Origin: Rotaria sp. Silwood1
Lineage: Eukaryota; Rotifera; Eurotatoria; Philodinida; Philodinidae
Length of the DNA stretch: 64,000 nt
Direction of reading: 5' to 3'
NCBI GenBank assembly: GCA_905250075.1
Contig: CAJNOP010000001.1
Location: forward strand, 4,604,058-4,668,057
The notes under the pieces were generated by a model, which saw nothing but the letters and a program-made list of their open reading frames with translations, ran no database searches and had not been told where the DNA came from. Below, piece by piece: positions 10,084 to 24,361 of the stretch. A program made the position numbers and the translations under genes. Positions within the stretch are counted from its first letter, which is position 1. Each line of letters begins with the position of its first letter.

Positions 10084-12277
10084 AAAATCTCAAATTTTTT
10101 TTTTTGCATCTTTCAGTTTCAAATAGAACTCATATGCATTATAAACAGTTCTACTCTTCATTTGATTATAAAAGAAATAATACATAAGAATTCCATTCTG
10201 ATTGATTTTCATTTTTTTATTTTTTTGATAATTAAAATAGAAAATAAAATTGTATTTCTATGTTCTCTTTCCATTATATTTCAACTGTACAATATGTTAT
10301 TTACTCTTACTACACAGATGTGTATACATAACCTTAAAGTATGTCAGCAGAGTCAAAGTACCTACAATGAGTAACATATTTTACCCTCATAAATCATTTT
10401 TCTATTTCATTTTTTTCTTGATTCATCATCATTTGTATTGAATTTGGGGCATTCTTTATGTTTGATTAATTTTTTCACTAATTAGTGTCCCCATAAATAA
10501 TAAACAGAACAAAAACATTATACACTCTGACTATTATTCGCATGATCAATAATGAAAATTTTTCGTTTGAACAAAAAAAACATAACCTTAGTTGCTAGCA
10601 ACAGCAATAAAAGTAATAAAAATAGGTTGTAAAAATAGTTTAGTTTTTTTCAGGAAATAATCTCATCTCGTGATGACAGAATTTTTGTTTTTGTTAGATT
10701 CTATTTCAAGAAGGACTTCCTTTTCTATCCTTTTTTTTTTCTTTATAAACAAAAAACTCAATAAGAAAAAAACGCGATGAAGACAGATGATGATTATTGT
10801 ATGTTTGAAATATTTCAGTCTTTGATCAGATTACCTGTCACATCTTATATAGGTGTTGATGCATTCAATTCTTTTTCTTTCAATAGTATTCTATAGAGAA
10901 ACCATATAGTTCTTATACGACATGCGTAAATAATGGTAGTATTCTTTTTTTCTTCTTTTGGCCAAGAATTTCTTATCTTCTCGATTTCAAATAAAAAAGA
11001 GCGAAAAGCAATATATTGATGAACAGCGAGTACGGAAGCTATTTCATGTACATTGACATGCCTATGATAATAGATGAAAGATAAGAGACGAATTTCAATA
11101 GCTTTTTATGTTTGATCAGAGAGCTTTATTAAGGATTAGATTTAATAGACAAAATGGAAAATGAATCTTCAATTAGATTGTCAGATATAATAAAGCGATA
11201 ATTGAGATCAATAAAGAGTTGTTGAAACGTAAGAATAAGATTTCTATTGAAATAAAAATATTGACTAGAAAATAGTTATCAAGCGTATGATGTGTAAAAT
11301 GAATAGAAGTAAAATAGATACGTAATATTTTCTTCATTCTTTAACTTTTTTTGCTTGTTATTTTTAGAATATAACGGTATTCTGTGAGGGCACACTTTTT
11401 TCTTTCATTGATTCTATCGTTCTCCTAACTCACGTCATCATTTCCTTATAATACTAACAACAACAATAACAATCAGAACAACAATAGCTTTCAAAGTACT
11501 GCATACAAATACTGTTCGATATATAAGCTAATTGTAGCTCAATTTCTTTTTTCTTTCTTTCTTTCAATCATTCCTCTTATATTATTTTATTGTATTCGAC
11601 TATGTAAACGACACGAACCTCTTCCTTTCCATTTTTTTTAAACAGTATTCTTAGCAAAAAATGGCATTAACGTATGAGTTCATTACATAAACATACAAAT
11701 GAAACATTTCTCGTCAGTGTTCTTTATGTCCAACTGAAGTGTATGGGCGTGTTATATTGATAGAAATAAAAGAGAGAAAAAGAAAAAAATAGTGAAGTGC
11801 TCAGAAGATATTTAGTTGTTTGAGCAAGATTGTTTAAAAAAAAAAAGAACATAGAAAAGTTGTTGTGCATGATGTTTATCTGTCTTTTCAGCCGCATTTA
11901 TTTAAATAACAAGCGTAAGTTATTCAACTAATCACAAAAAAGAAAATATTTTATAGAACAACAATAACAATAAATAAAATTTTCTTTTCAGAGGTTTCAT
12001 CATATTCTTTTGTATTTAATAATATATTAAATTCATCTAAGAACTTTCATTTTTCTTTCGTAGTCATAATTGACACTATAAGTATTTGTTTTTTTTTCAC
12101 CTGTATAGAAAAATCTGTTACACTATTTTATCTTGATATCTTTAGTTTTTTTTTTGAGAATGTTGTTCTAAGTAGCATGTCACATATGGTTACTTTTTTA
12201 GTAGAAGAAATACACACTTCTTTTTTTTTTATTGTAATCATTTTAGTCTTATTTATTTTGTTCGTAAAATATTTGAT
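10084..12277. other. Gene-free intergenic region
   Basis: About 2.2 kb of AT-rich sequence with homopolymer runs. I see no exon with convincing protein composition, no inverted repeat and no RNA gene. The last few hundred bases must include the promoter and 5' UTR of the kinase gene at 12278. Confidence 0.6.
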
Positions 12278-13944
12278 ATGGCGTCAGTTCGTTCCATTAG
12301 TACATCAAAACCACCAGAGCGTTTATTAAAACAACGTCTACCTCCAACATTACCTTCAACATCGGTACTTTCTCAAAGAAGAATAACACTAAATAAAAAA
12401 TCTCCAATCGTAGGACCAACAACACCAACACCTCGACGAAAATCAGCTCGAATATCATCAAAAAAAGGTGCTATTGGACCGATAGCATCACCTGTTAAAT
12501 TGAACCCAACTAATACTAATACATTATCCGACAGTATTGAATTATTAACAGATAAAATGGCTTCTAATAGATTTGATGAGGTTCCTTCAATAAGACCACG
12601 TTCAAGAGCGTCGTATACCGGAAATACTTCCAATTCACTAGTTGATTCAGATTTAAATAAATCTGTTGAAGCTAAACCAAATCTTATAAATGAAGCATCA
12701 TCATCATCATTAAATACTTTAAATAATAGTCAATTTACATTAGAAGCATTTGATACTATACGAACAATTGGTACCGGTAAGAACTCTATAGAATAAAAAC
12801 AATAAGAATTAGGTTTTTTAATAATTTTATTTGTTTAGGAACATTTGGTCGTGTACAAATTGTTTATCATCGTGATAGTAATACATATTATGCGCTTAAA
12901 ACAATGTCTATAAAACGTATTATTGAATCGAAACAAACTGAACATGTACAAAATGAAAAGGACATATTATCAAAAATTAATCATCCATTTCTTGTACGTT
13001 TATATTGGACAACACATACAAATAGTTTAGTTTATCTTTTACTTGAATATTTACCCGGTGGTGAACTCTTTCAAATGATGCGCAAACGAGAAAAGTTTGC
13101 TTCGAAAATAGCTATGTTTTATGCAAGTGAAGTTTTACTTGGACTTGATTATCTACATCATTTAGATATACTTTATCGAGATTTAAAACCAGTAAGATAT
13201 ATTTCTTTATTAATAATAAACTATATTTAATTTGATTGAAAAAATTATCTATGTGTTTCTCTTTTTCTAGGAAAATATTTTATTGGATAGAAAAGGACAT
13301 ATACGTTTAGTTGATTTTGGTTTTGCAAAAGAAACTAAAGAACGTACATTTACATTATGTGGTACTGTTGATTATCTTGCACCAGGTTTGAATATAATCA
13401 ATATTGTTCTCTTTCGATTTATCATTTATTTTTATGTTTTTTTAGAAGTTATTCAAAATCGTGGTCATCATAAAGCATCCGATTGGTGGGCATTTGGTAT
13501 TCTCATATATGAAATGCTTGCCGGTAATTAATTAAAAAAGAAAAATAAAACATTTTTCTTTCAATTTTGATCGATTTACTCTTAGGTTATCCACCATTTT
13601 ATGATTCTGATCAATTTGTAGCATATCAAAAAATTATTTCTGGTAAACTTGAATTTCCACGTCATTTTGATTATGCTGCCAAACAATTACTTCGTAAATT
13701 ACTTAATACAGATCAAGCTCAACGGCTTGGTTCAGCAAAAGATGGTGGTGAAGAAATAAAACGTGAACAATGGTTTGTTGCTATATCATGGGCAGATGTA
13801 TATGAACAAAAGCTAGAACCACCTATAAGACCTACAGTTACATCAGAAGGTGATACAGAAAATTTTGATACATATGATGAATTTGATATTAAATTAACAC
13901 CACAAGCAGCAAAATATGAAGTGCAACTATTCAAAGATTTCTAA
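12278..13944 (+). CDS. PRKX: PRKX/PKA-C-like AGC serine/threonine kinase
   Basis: Exons 12278-12776, 12839-13191, 13271-13385, 13446-13523, 13586-13944; the frame closes to 467 residues. The first 155 residues are a Ser/Thr/Pro/basic low-complexity extension. The kinase domain follows with glycine loop GTGTFGRV (165-172), Lys187 in YYALK, catalytic loop YRDLKPEN (Asp281), DFGFAK (Asp299), activation-loop Thr312 in RTFTLCGT (equivalent of PKA Thr197), and DWWAFG. The protein ends LFKDF, the FxxF hydrophobic motif of PKA-type kinases and close to the human PRKX end. The usual GTPEYLAPE is GTVDYLAPE here. Family knowledge says PRKX is cAMP-regulated through PKA regulatory subunits; regulation here is inferred. 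PKA catalytic subunit proper is less likely because of the long N-terminus and the PRKX-type tail. Confidence 0.93.
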
Positions 13945-16900
13945 ATGATTAAAACAAAAAAAAAACAATATCTATCCATATATACAAGTGTATAAATGCT
14001 CAATGCATTTTTATTATATTAGATATATATATTTCATTATTTGTTGTGAATCTCTTTTGTGTTTTTGTTTTTTTTTTTGACGATTGTATATTGATTTATT
14101 TTTGGGTCATAGACAATATGTAAGCAAGATTTTAAAAGTGTATTTTGAATTTATTATATGGACATTCAAAAAAAGAAATATTTTTTTTAAATAATATAAG
14201 ATAGTTTAATTTATTTAAAAGCTTGCCTGCTAGTTTTTCACATTTGTCTTCTCATATGAATAAGTTTTGTCTAATGGCATTCTCTCTATATCATGGATGT
14301 GGAATTCCTTCCGAATTGTCAATGTTTATAATTATTACTTTTATTTAGAACGTTATAGATGAATCATGAATTTATGCTAGAAAGGACATGTTTTGCTTTG
14401 ATGATTCTTTTATCTTTTGTTCATAAAATATCTCCGGTAAAAACTAATTTTCATTCAAGCAGTGAGACACATAATTAGTGTAGTTCAAGAAAGAAAATAC
14501 TTCGTAGAATTCGTTCGATGAGAAAAGAAAATAATGGTTGAACCATAAAACTATTAGTATTTTCAAAGTCTTTTCTCCATTGTTCACTTGATTTCAAAAA
14601 AAAATTACTTTTTATCAAAAAATTGTTCGTGAAATTCTCTACAAAGTGCTCAATTTTATTCAAAAGTATATATTCTATCTGGATTTTTTACATAAGACAT
14701 CATTACACAGTAACATCAAGTTCAGAATGTAAAATATTTGCTTATTTTATTTAGCCAACATGTTCCAGCTTGCCAATGCAAAAAGAATAAATACTAGCAA
14801 ATGTTGAAGAAATTTACACAGATCTATAACGAATATTGGATGAGCAGTGTAAGATTAATCTAATTGTGCAAGAACCAATGGTTTATTTGTTGTTCCAAAT
14901 CTAACTAAATTCGATAGCTATTTTAAATTTCTCCTTTCATCGTGAAGGTCAACATTCTATCAGCCATTTTTGTCTAGCTTGTTATGGAGTCCAGCCATCG
15001 ATGAGAAAATCTAATAATAATGAGTCTACTCAAGAATGTTTAAATCTAATTAAATCTCAATATCATTTAAATTTTTCTAAATAATGTTAAATATTAATCT
15101 ATTAGAAGAACTGCAGATTTCAACCTAGATTTTAATTAAAATCAACGTTGTTGAGTGTCTGTTATTTACATAGAATTTTGCATCTATCGAATTTTCACAA
15201 GCATTATAAGCAAGAAATCTTAAAATTCGTATTCCTGTTGAATCTGGATGTTATTTACGATCAAATACGAATTAAATACAATAAATATATTTGACCAAAT
15301 GAAAACTTCAATAAGAACAATTGTAATGGATATGATTTCATAAGTTTCATATAATACTATTTCAATCATCGAAATCAAAACCATATCTGTAGAAGCAAAA
15401 CTTGAGTCATTTAAGAATGTTGTGAAAGGTAAATAATATCAGTATTTATGTATGCTGTTTCAAACTAGCATGTGAGAAGTGAACAGGAAAATATTAATAT
15501 GCTTTTCCTCTTTTTATGCTTATTTGTGAATATAAATTTTAACAATGGTTGAATCAAGAAAAAAAACCAGTGAAAAGGAAAAAAATAATGGGTTTTGTTT
15601 TCTTTTTGTAAATTTTTACTCTTAAGCGAACGCAAGTGAGAAAAGCTTAATTAAGAAAAGGTACTCTCGCATGTCCAACATTTTGACATAATCTAGAAAA
15701 GAAAACAAAAAAATTGACGACAATGAAACTTCTTTAAGATTTGTGGAATGCGCTATCAAAAAAAAACATGAAAAAAGAAAGAATGTCAATGATTCCTTGC
15801 TTTTCCTGAAAATAACATTTTTTTTTTCTAACGGATGATGATAGAAATCATCAAAGTTTTCGAAAAAAAAATTGTATCGAGTAAAAGATCTTGTTATTTA
15901 TGAAAGATCAAGCCTCGAACTATCCTCCCAAGTATTTATCTTAATTTCGATAATTTTAATAAAAGCTGTATTTTTCAGGAGATTTAAGTCTATATGGAAA
16001 ACCTTTTTCACGTAAAACGCTATACCATATTGGCCCATAATTTCGAATGGCACTCTTATATCTTCTAAATTATTTGTTATTGCCAGTTGCGTTATTAATT
16101 GTCCATCTTCTAAGGAGTCGATTGTTTTTTTTGAAAAACTTCAAAGATCATTGCCAAAACAAGCACTCAATATCAAATAAAGTAATCGATATAACAAGGA
16201 TGAAGAGAAAGACTATGATCTGTTTTAGAACAGCTATACAGGTTGTTTGGTAATCAATATCGTGAGCCTATACATTAGCCGATAAAAAAATTAATGCATG
16301 AGAGAGTGTGATTTGAATAACGACCTGTGTTTCTCAGCGCTACTTGCTGCAAAAATGTTGGTTTTTCCCTCATCTTGAGAAACCATCGGGAAATATGTAT
16401 GCAATCATACTACTCTTTGATTATTTTGTATTCTACTCAGGAAATCTACGGAGTGTTCGATGTATTGCTATAGCCTGAGAATCTTCAATGGGAGAAGCTA
16501 AGCCTACAGTTAAACTTCAGAAGTTTTTATTTTGCAAAAAAAGTGATTGTTTTTGGATTGTGCAGTCTTCGACAAACTGTGCAATTAAAGGACAGGTTAT
16601 CAACAGGATCATTCTAAATTACTTCTATTCTATCTACTGACAATCTCACTTTGTACTGAAATGCATAGCGTTATCATTATTAAGATGATTATATACATGG
16701 TCGCTTAACACCCTGGTAAAAGATTTCAATGAAATAGGAATTATTTTGTACGAATCAGTGAGTTCGATAATTGATATTCTGCAAATCGAACACAGTTCTA
16801 TGTAATTATGTATTATATTTGCCCTCATTGATCGATACTTGTCGAACAGTGATTTTTGGTAGAACGAAAGAAAAACATATATGTAACAAGAAATATTTTG

Positions 16901-17812
16901 GTTTTTGATCTTGTCTCTCTTCATAGTCCTATACGAGTATTTCAGAAGTGTTCATAATAGAATTTGAACTGTTTATTGTTTTAACAAATATCATAAGTAA
17001 AACCATCCAATTATAAAGATGTCAAAAAAAACTTGAGTTGTTCGAATTGACATATGTGAAAAGACAGGTCGATGTTTCTGGGCTACCAAAACAATCTGAT
17101 TTCAGTGAAAGCGGTTGGAAAGTTGTGGGAAAGATCATTATATCCAGTAGAAAAGTACGAGAAATCGATGGAACTTGAAAACAGTATTTCGAACTGATGA
17201 CTCTTCATTTTTTTTCAGATGATTTTCGGGTGGTTTCCATTGGAACAAAGAGAAAATTGATCGAAAGTCACCTGACAAATTCAGTGACTTTTTGATCCGG
17301 AATACTTCTTTCAAGTACCATCAATATCTCTTGTCTCTCCGTCTGAATCGACCCGTATTTCTTTACCTGGGAGATATGCAAAGAAAACGTTTGAAAATGT
17401 TAAATAAAGATGTCACTAATAGACGATTGTTGTACTGTAGCATCGTCATAGACTATTTTACAGGATGCTTTTATTATTACACGTCGTTTGACTTATCGAA
17501 GCTGTAAGAGTAATTCTGCGTTATCATAAGAGAAAGAGAAAGTGAAAAATAAAATAATGCTTCATGTACTGACGGAGAGCGTCGAAATTCGCAATGAACA
17601 TTTTTTCATATGCAAATATTGTTTCAGAAATATTTTATGATACACTTGACTCCCAAAACACTTTTATAGAAATAAATAGGAAATAAAAACATTAACTGAT
17701 AGATGCATTAGATGATCTACAAGAAAAAATTCTTGTTTTGCATGTTTTAGAATGGTAATTTGCATTAAACTCACAGGACTGAGGATAAATAATTGTTTTT
17801 AGATAAAAATCA
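13945..17812. other. Gene-poor intergenic region
   Basis: About 3.9 kb with no supported gene. The stretch at about 16050-17510 is a little richer in GC and has a few short open frames (for example 17292-17507), but none has recognisable motifs or splice-supported continuation. No tandem or inverted repeat was noticed. The last bases hold the promoter of the dioxygenase gene. Confidence 0.55.
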
Positions 17813-19294
17813 ATGGCTACAACAGTCTCTAATTCTTTTGTTTATCCACCATTATCGACAGAAATAGCGTCATGGCAACGGGAATATACACCTGGACCGC
17901 TCACCGAAGATGAGTTTCGTCAATTTTTCGAAGATGGTTTTGTAATCAAACGTGATCTATTGACACGCGATCTATTGGAATCAGCTATTCATGGTATAGA
18001 GAAAGTCGTTGATGAAGTGGCACAAGACCTATTCAAAGCAGTAAAAGTTCTTTATCCTAAGAAATAAACTAACATTAAATTTTTTCGATATGTTAGGGCA
18101 AAATACAAGATTTACATGAAAATAAAAATTTCTATCAACGTTTAACGGCAATTGATGCACAATTTCCGAGTGCTTCTGTTCTAATGCATAAACGCGGTAT
18201 ATTACCACCCGAAATTGCGTCATTATGGTCGAGTCAGTCGTTATTAAGTGTTGCTAAACAATTACTGGGACCAGACATAGCCGGTCATCCTGTGTGGAAT
18301 ATTAGACCAAAAGTGAGTCGGATCAATCAAATCGTAATGAGTTGTAGTTATTTCGGAACTTTTGTGGATTCCATATCATTAATAAGGGCCTTCGACTTGC
18401 TCAGTTGAGTATTGCTTCTTCTTCTCTTCTATGAAATTTTAGATTCCTAATCAAGAACAAGCAACTGTACCGTGGCATCAAGATACTGCCTGTAAATATA
18501 TTTAAACTGAATTGTGAATGTATATTTGAATTTATTTTATTTCTTCAGATTTGAGTAATGAATGTTGGAAAATTCTTCAAGTAACAGCATGGATTCCACT
18601 GTTGGATGCTAACAAGGAAAATGGTACAGTGTGATTAACTGTGTTTTCTATACCTTCATAGTTTTATTTGATTCAAGGATGTCTGCAAGTGTTACGTGGT
18701 GGTCACCGCTCTGGCTTGACATGTAAGCACAATTGTTGTACTGGAAATACTTGGTATGTGGAAGTACCTGAAGAAGAAATGACAAAAACATTGGGCATCC
18801 CATTGAATGAACAAACTGTCGTCACTTGTGAAACTCCCTTCGGTTCCGTACTATTTTTAAATAATTTAATTCCGCATAGATCAACGGAAAATTACAGTAC
18901 AAATATCAGATGGAGTTTAGATTTGAGATGGTGAGGGAATTTATGATTTTCGTAATAAACAAATCATCGTAATGCTTAGCGTGTTTTTAGGCAGAAGCCT
19001 AATGAACCGAACGGATTCTACGGTTTGAAAGATAATATATTGATGGCTAAAGGAGATGATGAGAATTTCAAACCCGATTGGGATCAATGGTCAAAGATTA
19101 ACCGAAGTAAATTACAAGAAGCTGCCGTTGAAGAAAAAATTAAAAATCAAATAGAAGAACTTCGAGAGCAACGTGCGGATGATCCCTTCGATACAACGAT
19201 ATCTGGACCGTGGATGCATAATTGGCCCATTGTTCATCACAATAGACACACTGCCACATTAACAACAAAATCCACAAACTGGGATAAATCATGA
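17813..19294 (+). CDS. Phytanoyl-CoA dioxygenase (PhyH) family Fe(II)/2-oxoglutarate oxygenase
   Basis: Exons 17813-18040, 18097-18312, 18443-18491, 18549-18623, 18678-18930, 18991-19294; the frame closes to 374 residues. The jelly-roll iron-binding facial triad is visible: His160 and Asp162 in WHQD, and distal His256 in IPHRS, followed by Arg267 (IRWS), which would hold the 2-oxoglutarate carboxylate. GCLQVLRGGHRSG is the typical PhyH core strand. The start MATTVSNSF is followed by EDEFRQFFEDGFVIKRD, the usual N-terminal helix of the family. There is no signal peptide or obvious peroxisomal targeting end (C-terminus WDKS), so a cytosolic enzyme of unknown substrate is likely rather than a true phytanoyl-CoA hydroxylase. 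An extended C-terminal region (about 270-374) has a charged helix. Confidence 0.9.
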
Positions 19295-22200
19295 ATGTAA
19301 ATCATTACACCCAATTGACTTTATGAATTATCTTCAAAGGATATTTCACGATCTCTTTTTTCATAATAATTTGATTGATTGTTGAGTAATATCAATGCGT
19401 AACAATGTTGGGCACATTTATTTTTCGCTTTCTCTTTTTAATAAATATTACAGTGAGCATGCCAGCATCATATAAGAATCATTCAATGTAAGGGAATATT
19501 CAAATACTCAGTTTAGTTATCGTCATAGTTTCTAGCCTCTTTACAAAATATTTCAAGTACTTGAAAAGTGTCCAAAATAATTTCATCGGATAATGTAAAG
19601 CTAATTCCTTTCCAAACATAATAGGCGTCAATACCAATAAGGACAAAGTGGTACGAAACAGTTTGAGAAAGTGAAAATGTTCATACTAAACATGACACAT
19701 CGAAAGCTTATAAAATGATTGAATCAAACTTAATTAGAACACACTTTCAGTAATAGAAGAACTTGTAATCGATAAATATGTAAAACAAGATAAAATATAA
19801 AGTCTTCAATGTAAGATATACAGACTGGAAACAGAATCATGAATATATATTAAGTTATTTCCAGGATTATTCAGAAAACAACCAAGTCAGAATTCCTCAT
19901 CAGGTGAGCTCGACCCAGCTCAGGTCAGCCCATAAACCAAAGTTTTTTCAAAAACCACGAACTGGGCTGAGCTAATATGATTTTACGATAGGCACCAATG
20001 GATGATCCATATAAAAAACAAGATCGAAAAAATTTAATTTTCATCCATGTTTTTTCTTCTTATTAAAAATCGATTGGAACGGTACTGTTTTCATTTGGTA
20101 TTCGGCAGATTATTTGATTTTTAATTGACTTAAATCGATTATTTACTTATTTATTGATTTTCATCGCAATGATCGCAAAACACGTTTTTCTCTTGTTTTA
20201 ACATCGAAACTCAAATATCAATTGTTATTATGAAAGTTTAATGGCTTTTACAAATATTTGAACAAAACGAATCGTATACCAGCGTAGGTTCAACGTATCT
20301 TGTTTGCTCAATTTTAGTTACCATTCATGTATTTTATATTAGGCCTTATCTAATGAAACGTTGTTTTTTAAATCTTATCTCAATTATGTTTAATCAGGAT
20401 CGTGTTTAAGATCAAAATTATCCAGTAAATCTCTAAAGGATTTTGATTCCGCATTCGAAAATGTACGATGGTGTAATCAAGGCATCTTGTTTACAGCCAA
20501 AAATGTGCAACATATATAAAATGAATTTCTTGGTTTTCTTTCAAGAATGTATGAAAATTATGTGAATATAATTTCTTGGTCTGCATTATTATATATTCGA
20601 TTAAAATCATATCATCAACTCTTATATGGTCAATTCTGTGTCATGAATTTCTTCTAATGATCATATCAATAAAAACTATTCAAGTCAAGAAAAAATAGAA
20701 AATGCAATATCACTGATCTTGTTTATTTAAAGTTTTCAAACTTACTTTTCACGTGAATAGCACTGAAAGTTATATGATTTTTTTTCGTGCGCTACAGTAG
20801 ACTGAAAATCATGTTTTAAACATCAAGCACAGCGTTTTCTATTGATTTAAGGATCATTGTCTATTGGTTCTTTATAGTTTGGGTAATTATTCTCATTAAT
20901 ACAGCTGTTGAACTGATATACAGAACAATCAATCTCGACTTTGCTCATCCACACAGTATGGTTGGATACACAATCTTGTGGCTCATTTTCTTATCCGTTA
21001 GAAAGCTGGTAGCGAAAAAGAAAACATATTTCCAATCAAAAAGTGCCTCACAATAGGAGTAAATGATCATTCAATGAAGTCATTGAAACATGATACAAAA
21101 GGAGAACATAAACTCTATCATATGTCTAAAGTTGGACATAAAATTTATGATTAATGCAGTTTTAAAATATTCAGAAAACTAGTTGAAGGTTAAAGATATA
21201 TAATTTACATTTTTTTTCATCATTCCAAAAAATAATCTAGAAGAATGATGATATTCAAAATATTTAATCACAAGTAACGTTCATCAAAATTCAACTCATT
21301 TGGCTCTAGACTATCCTGGGAATATTATAATAAACCAGCCGCGATATCTGATACCGCGCAATGAGAAAAACCACAGTCGACCGTAATTCATTGCGGTTTT
21401 ACTCAGAAAATTTTTCCATAGATGACGTCATAAAGATACGAATACAGTTACACATCGATGTAAATGCGTACTAAGAAAAGTAGTAGAGAAGTAAACATTA
21501 CAACATAACAAGTATATTTTGCTCAGTTGTAAAAGTAAATTTTGAGAATTTACAAGATACATGAAAGCAATTTTTTTCTAAGATAATACTTTCTTTCTTA
21601 TTGGTATACAATAAACGCTTTGTAATCGAATCCAATCGGTATGTAGAGCAAGGTTGTTTTTTTTTATATAGGAATTTCGTGAAATTTTTTAATTTCGTGT
21701 CTCTTATGAATAGTATGCGCTTTGTTCTTTAATTTCATATGATTAAAGTTTATTTTTAAAATTTGCAAGGAGAGTTGAGTTTTAGTAATAATATTTTTTT
21801 GTTCTCTATCTATTTATATCGAATTGCGTAGTACTGTTAGTATAAATAGTATTGCATCTGTTTCAAGATATGAAGCTTGAAGTTTGAGTATAATAAATTG
21901 AAAACTTGATATTGTCAATAAAAACACAATTTTTTATAATTTGTTTATAGTAGTATTGTTCGCACTCAAAAACTCTAATATGACATGATTAAAAGAATAT
22001 AGTTTTGATTGTTTATCATAATTAGATATATTGAAACGGACCTATCCAACTTTAATCTATTGATCCATCAGATGCTCATCTATACATCATTAAATAATTC
22101 AACGAATACTTCTCGTTTTTGCAACGTGTAATTGTCAATTCATTTTCAAACTGTAATGACCAGATGATCTTTTTCACAATTGTTCCAGTCATAGTTATCA

Positions 22201-22661
22201 GATAGCTCATTGTATATCATTATTACTAGATGATCATTTGATTCATAATTACTACATTATCTTTTGGATTATAAATACTCAATGGCTATTGTAACTTTGA
22301 TATGTTTACAGACACACGTAAATATGTATTTCTAGACTCTATTGGTACAGTCTAGGGTTAATCATTAATTTTTAAAAATATCTATGGTAATGTTTTTTAA
22401 GTACATTAGAATTAATTCGAGAGAATACGTACGAAATGATTATTTTTCTATAAAAAAAATATTGAAAAATTTCTATCAAAGATTTTTTTTTCTGCCATTC
22501 ACTGATGTATTTTTAAACACCAAAAATAATGTTGTTTTTTTTTGAATTGGCAAGAAAACAAAAAAAACCTTTGATTGAAGTGACATATACACACATAACA
22601 TTCTTCTTGAGACAAATAAAAGAAAAAAGAAATGTAGGAAAAGAAATTTTACAAGTAATCA
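19295..22661. other. Gene-poor intergenic region between convergent genes
   Basis: About 3.4 kb between the 3' ends of the dioxygenase gene (plus) and the Ser/Thr-rich gene (minus). It is mostly AT-rich and non-coding. A short GC-richer patch at about 19900-19970 carries AGCTCAGG/GGGCTGAGC imperfect inverted pieces, too short to call an element. No gene, tRNA or tandem repeat was seen. Confidence 0.55.
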
Positions 22662-24361
22662 TTATGGACTATCTTTGCCTTGAACAGTACCATTGGTTAC
22701 TGGCTTCTTCTTTGTAAATCGTTTTTTCTTTTCCCATTCAATTGTTTCTAGTTGAAGTTTAGTAAGTTGTGATAATTTATTTAATATATCTTGAGGACAA
22801 TTAGTAAATGGATCGGGATATTCATAAATTTCTAACAAAAAAAAGAACAATATAAACTATTATAAATATTTCTAAAAGTTACTATATAATTATTACCTCT
22901 AGAATTTATGAATTTCTCTGATTGTAAACGAGATTTTATATTTTGATTATTATTTCGTTGCGTTTGTTGAGATGACATATACGTAGATGATAATGTTGTT
23001 GTTGGCAATAATTGTCGTGTTGGGCGTATGGATGAAGATATATTTGATTTAAACCTGTCAGTTGTTATTAATAAACTATTTGGTGTTGTTTCAGCTATTG
23101 TTCTTTGTCGAATTGTATTTCCACCTGCTGCTGCACTTCGATAAGTGAATACAGATGAATTCGTTTGAGGATGACCACTAGTACTCATGGCCATTTGATT
23201 TGCTGGGCTAGAGCCAGTAGGTACGTCAGACGTGGATGAAACAATTATTGAAGAATCATGATTTACAGTTCGACGTTCTATAATAATAAACAATGGACAT
23301 GTGTGTAAAATTTACAATCAATACTGTAGTAAGAAAGAAAAGAGAGAAAGATTTTGTTGTTTCTATCTGGCTCCTCACTACCCTGCGCATGTTTTATTTT
23401 TTAACATTTGATGTTGTCAATTCTCTTCTTACTCGTTTGCATTCGGTTGGTTCGCGTCAAATCATTCTCTTTTTTTCACCATTACCACTCAACATACTTT
23501 TTGTTCTGTTTCTCCTTCTCTCGTAAATTCAAACACTACAGATTTAACCAAACCGTATAGATGAGAGCACCAAAGACAAAAGAAATAAATAAGAAAAAAA
23601 AACGAATCAAAATTAAATATAGAAATGGTCCAATTCTTTTTCCAATCAATACTTACTTTGTCCTTCTACTTTTAATATTGGACTTAATTTTGACGGAGAA
23701 AAATTTTGCTGTGATTTAGTAGACATAATTGTTGCTGTTGTTACCATTGATAGAGTTGAATGTTTACTTGATAGTGGTGAACCAGTAATAGAACTATTAT
23801 TTGTATCTATTTATTTCAATCATAATATCTAAATAATAATGAATGTCTATTATCTTACGTTCTTTAGGTAATTTAAGAATCATAACATTATCATTGAGAT
23901 TACTTAATCGTTGTGTTTGTTGGCTATTTGTTGAACTAACAAGTGTTTTAAATGAAGAAACATAACGTTTTGTTGGTGATGCAAGTAGTTTTGGTACATC
24001 TGTATAGATGAATTTATGAAATAGTATGATAAGTTTCTTTTTTTTTTTTCTTGTTTCTTGTTTATATACCTGGTCGTGAAATATCGATTGATGATTGAGC
24101 TATAGTCGAGGATGAAGCAAGAAATGAATCAACAACTGTATCACCAAAAACTTGATTTCGTGGTAATGATTGTCGTTCTTGTTTGTTTATTTGTGATGTT
24201 GGTCGACAATGCGAATCAGGTGATGAGAGTCTATTAAAATACATAAGGAAATAAGGATCGTTTAAAATAAGATATTTAAACACTTTGAAGTTTCGTTGGT
24301 TGTTAATGTCGATAGAACATATTTCCATTCGGTAAAAGATATCGGAACTTGAGTAGTCCAT
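22662..24361 (-). CDS. Ser/Thr-rich, mostly disordered protein, family not recognised
   Basis: Exons 24070-24361, 23859-23999, 23657-23806, 22897-23277, 22662-22831; every junction keeps phase 1 and the frame closes to 377 residues. Most of the protein is Ser/Thr/Asn/Gln-rich and looks unstructured, with short motifs such as SPTKRY and SPSKLSPIL that resemble phosphorylation or docking sites. The only compact part is the last 55 residues: EYPDPFTNCPQDIL, then a helix (LSQLTKLQLETIEWEKKKRF) and a basic tail. The start is uncertain: the first 45 codons contain a possible AT-rich intron ending TTTTAATAG at about 24233, but removing it does not keep frame with the donors I can see. No function is proposed. 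Confidence 0.65.

Noticed and set aside
17292-17507. A 71-codon open frame upstream of the dioxygenase gene.
   Set aside because: No recognisable domain; possible links to transposon proteins could not be supported by any motif.
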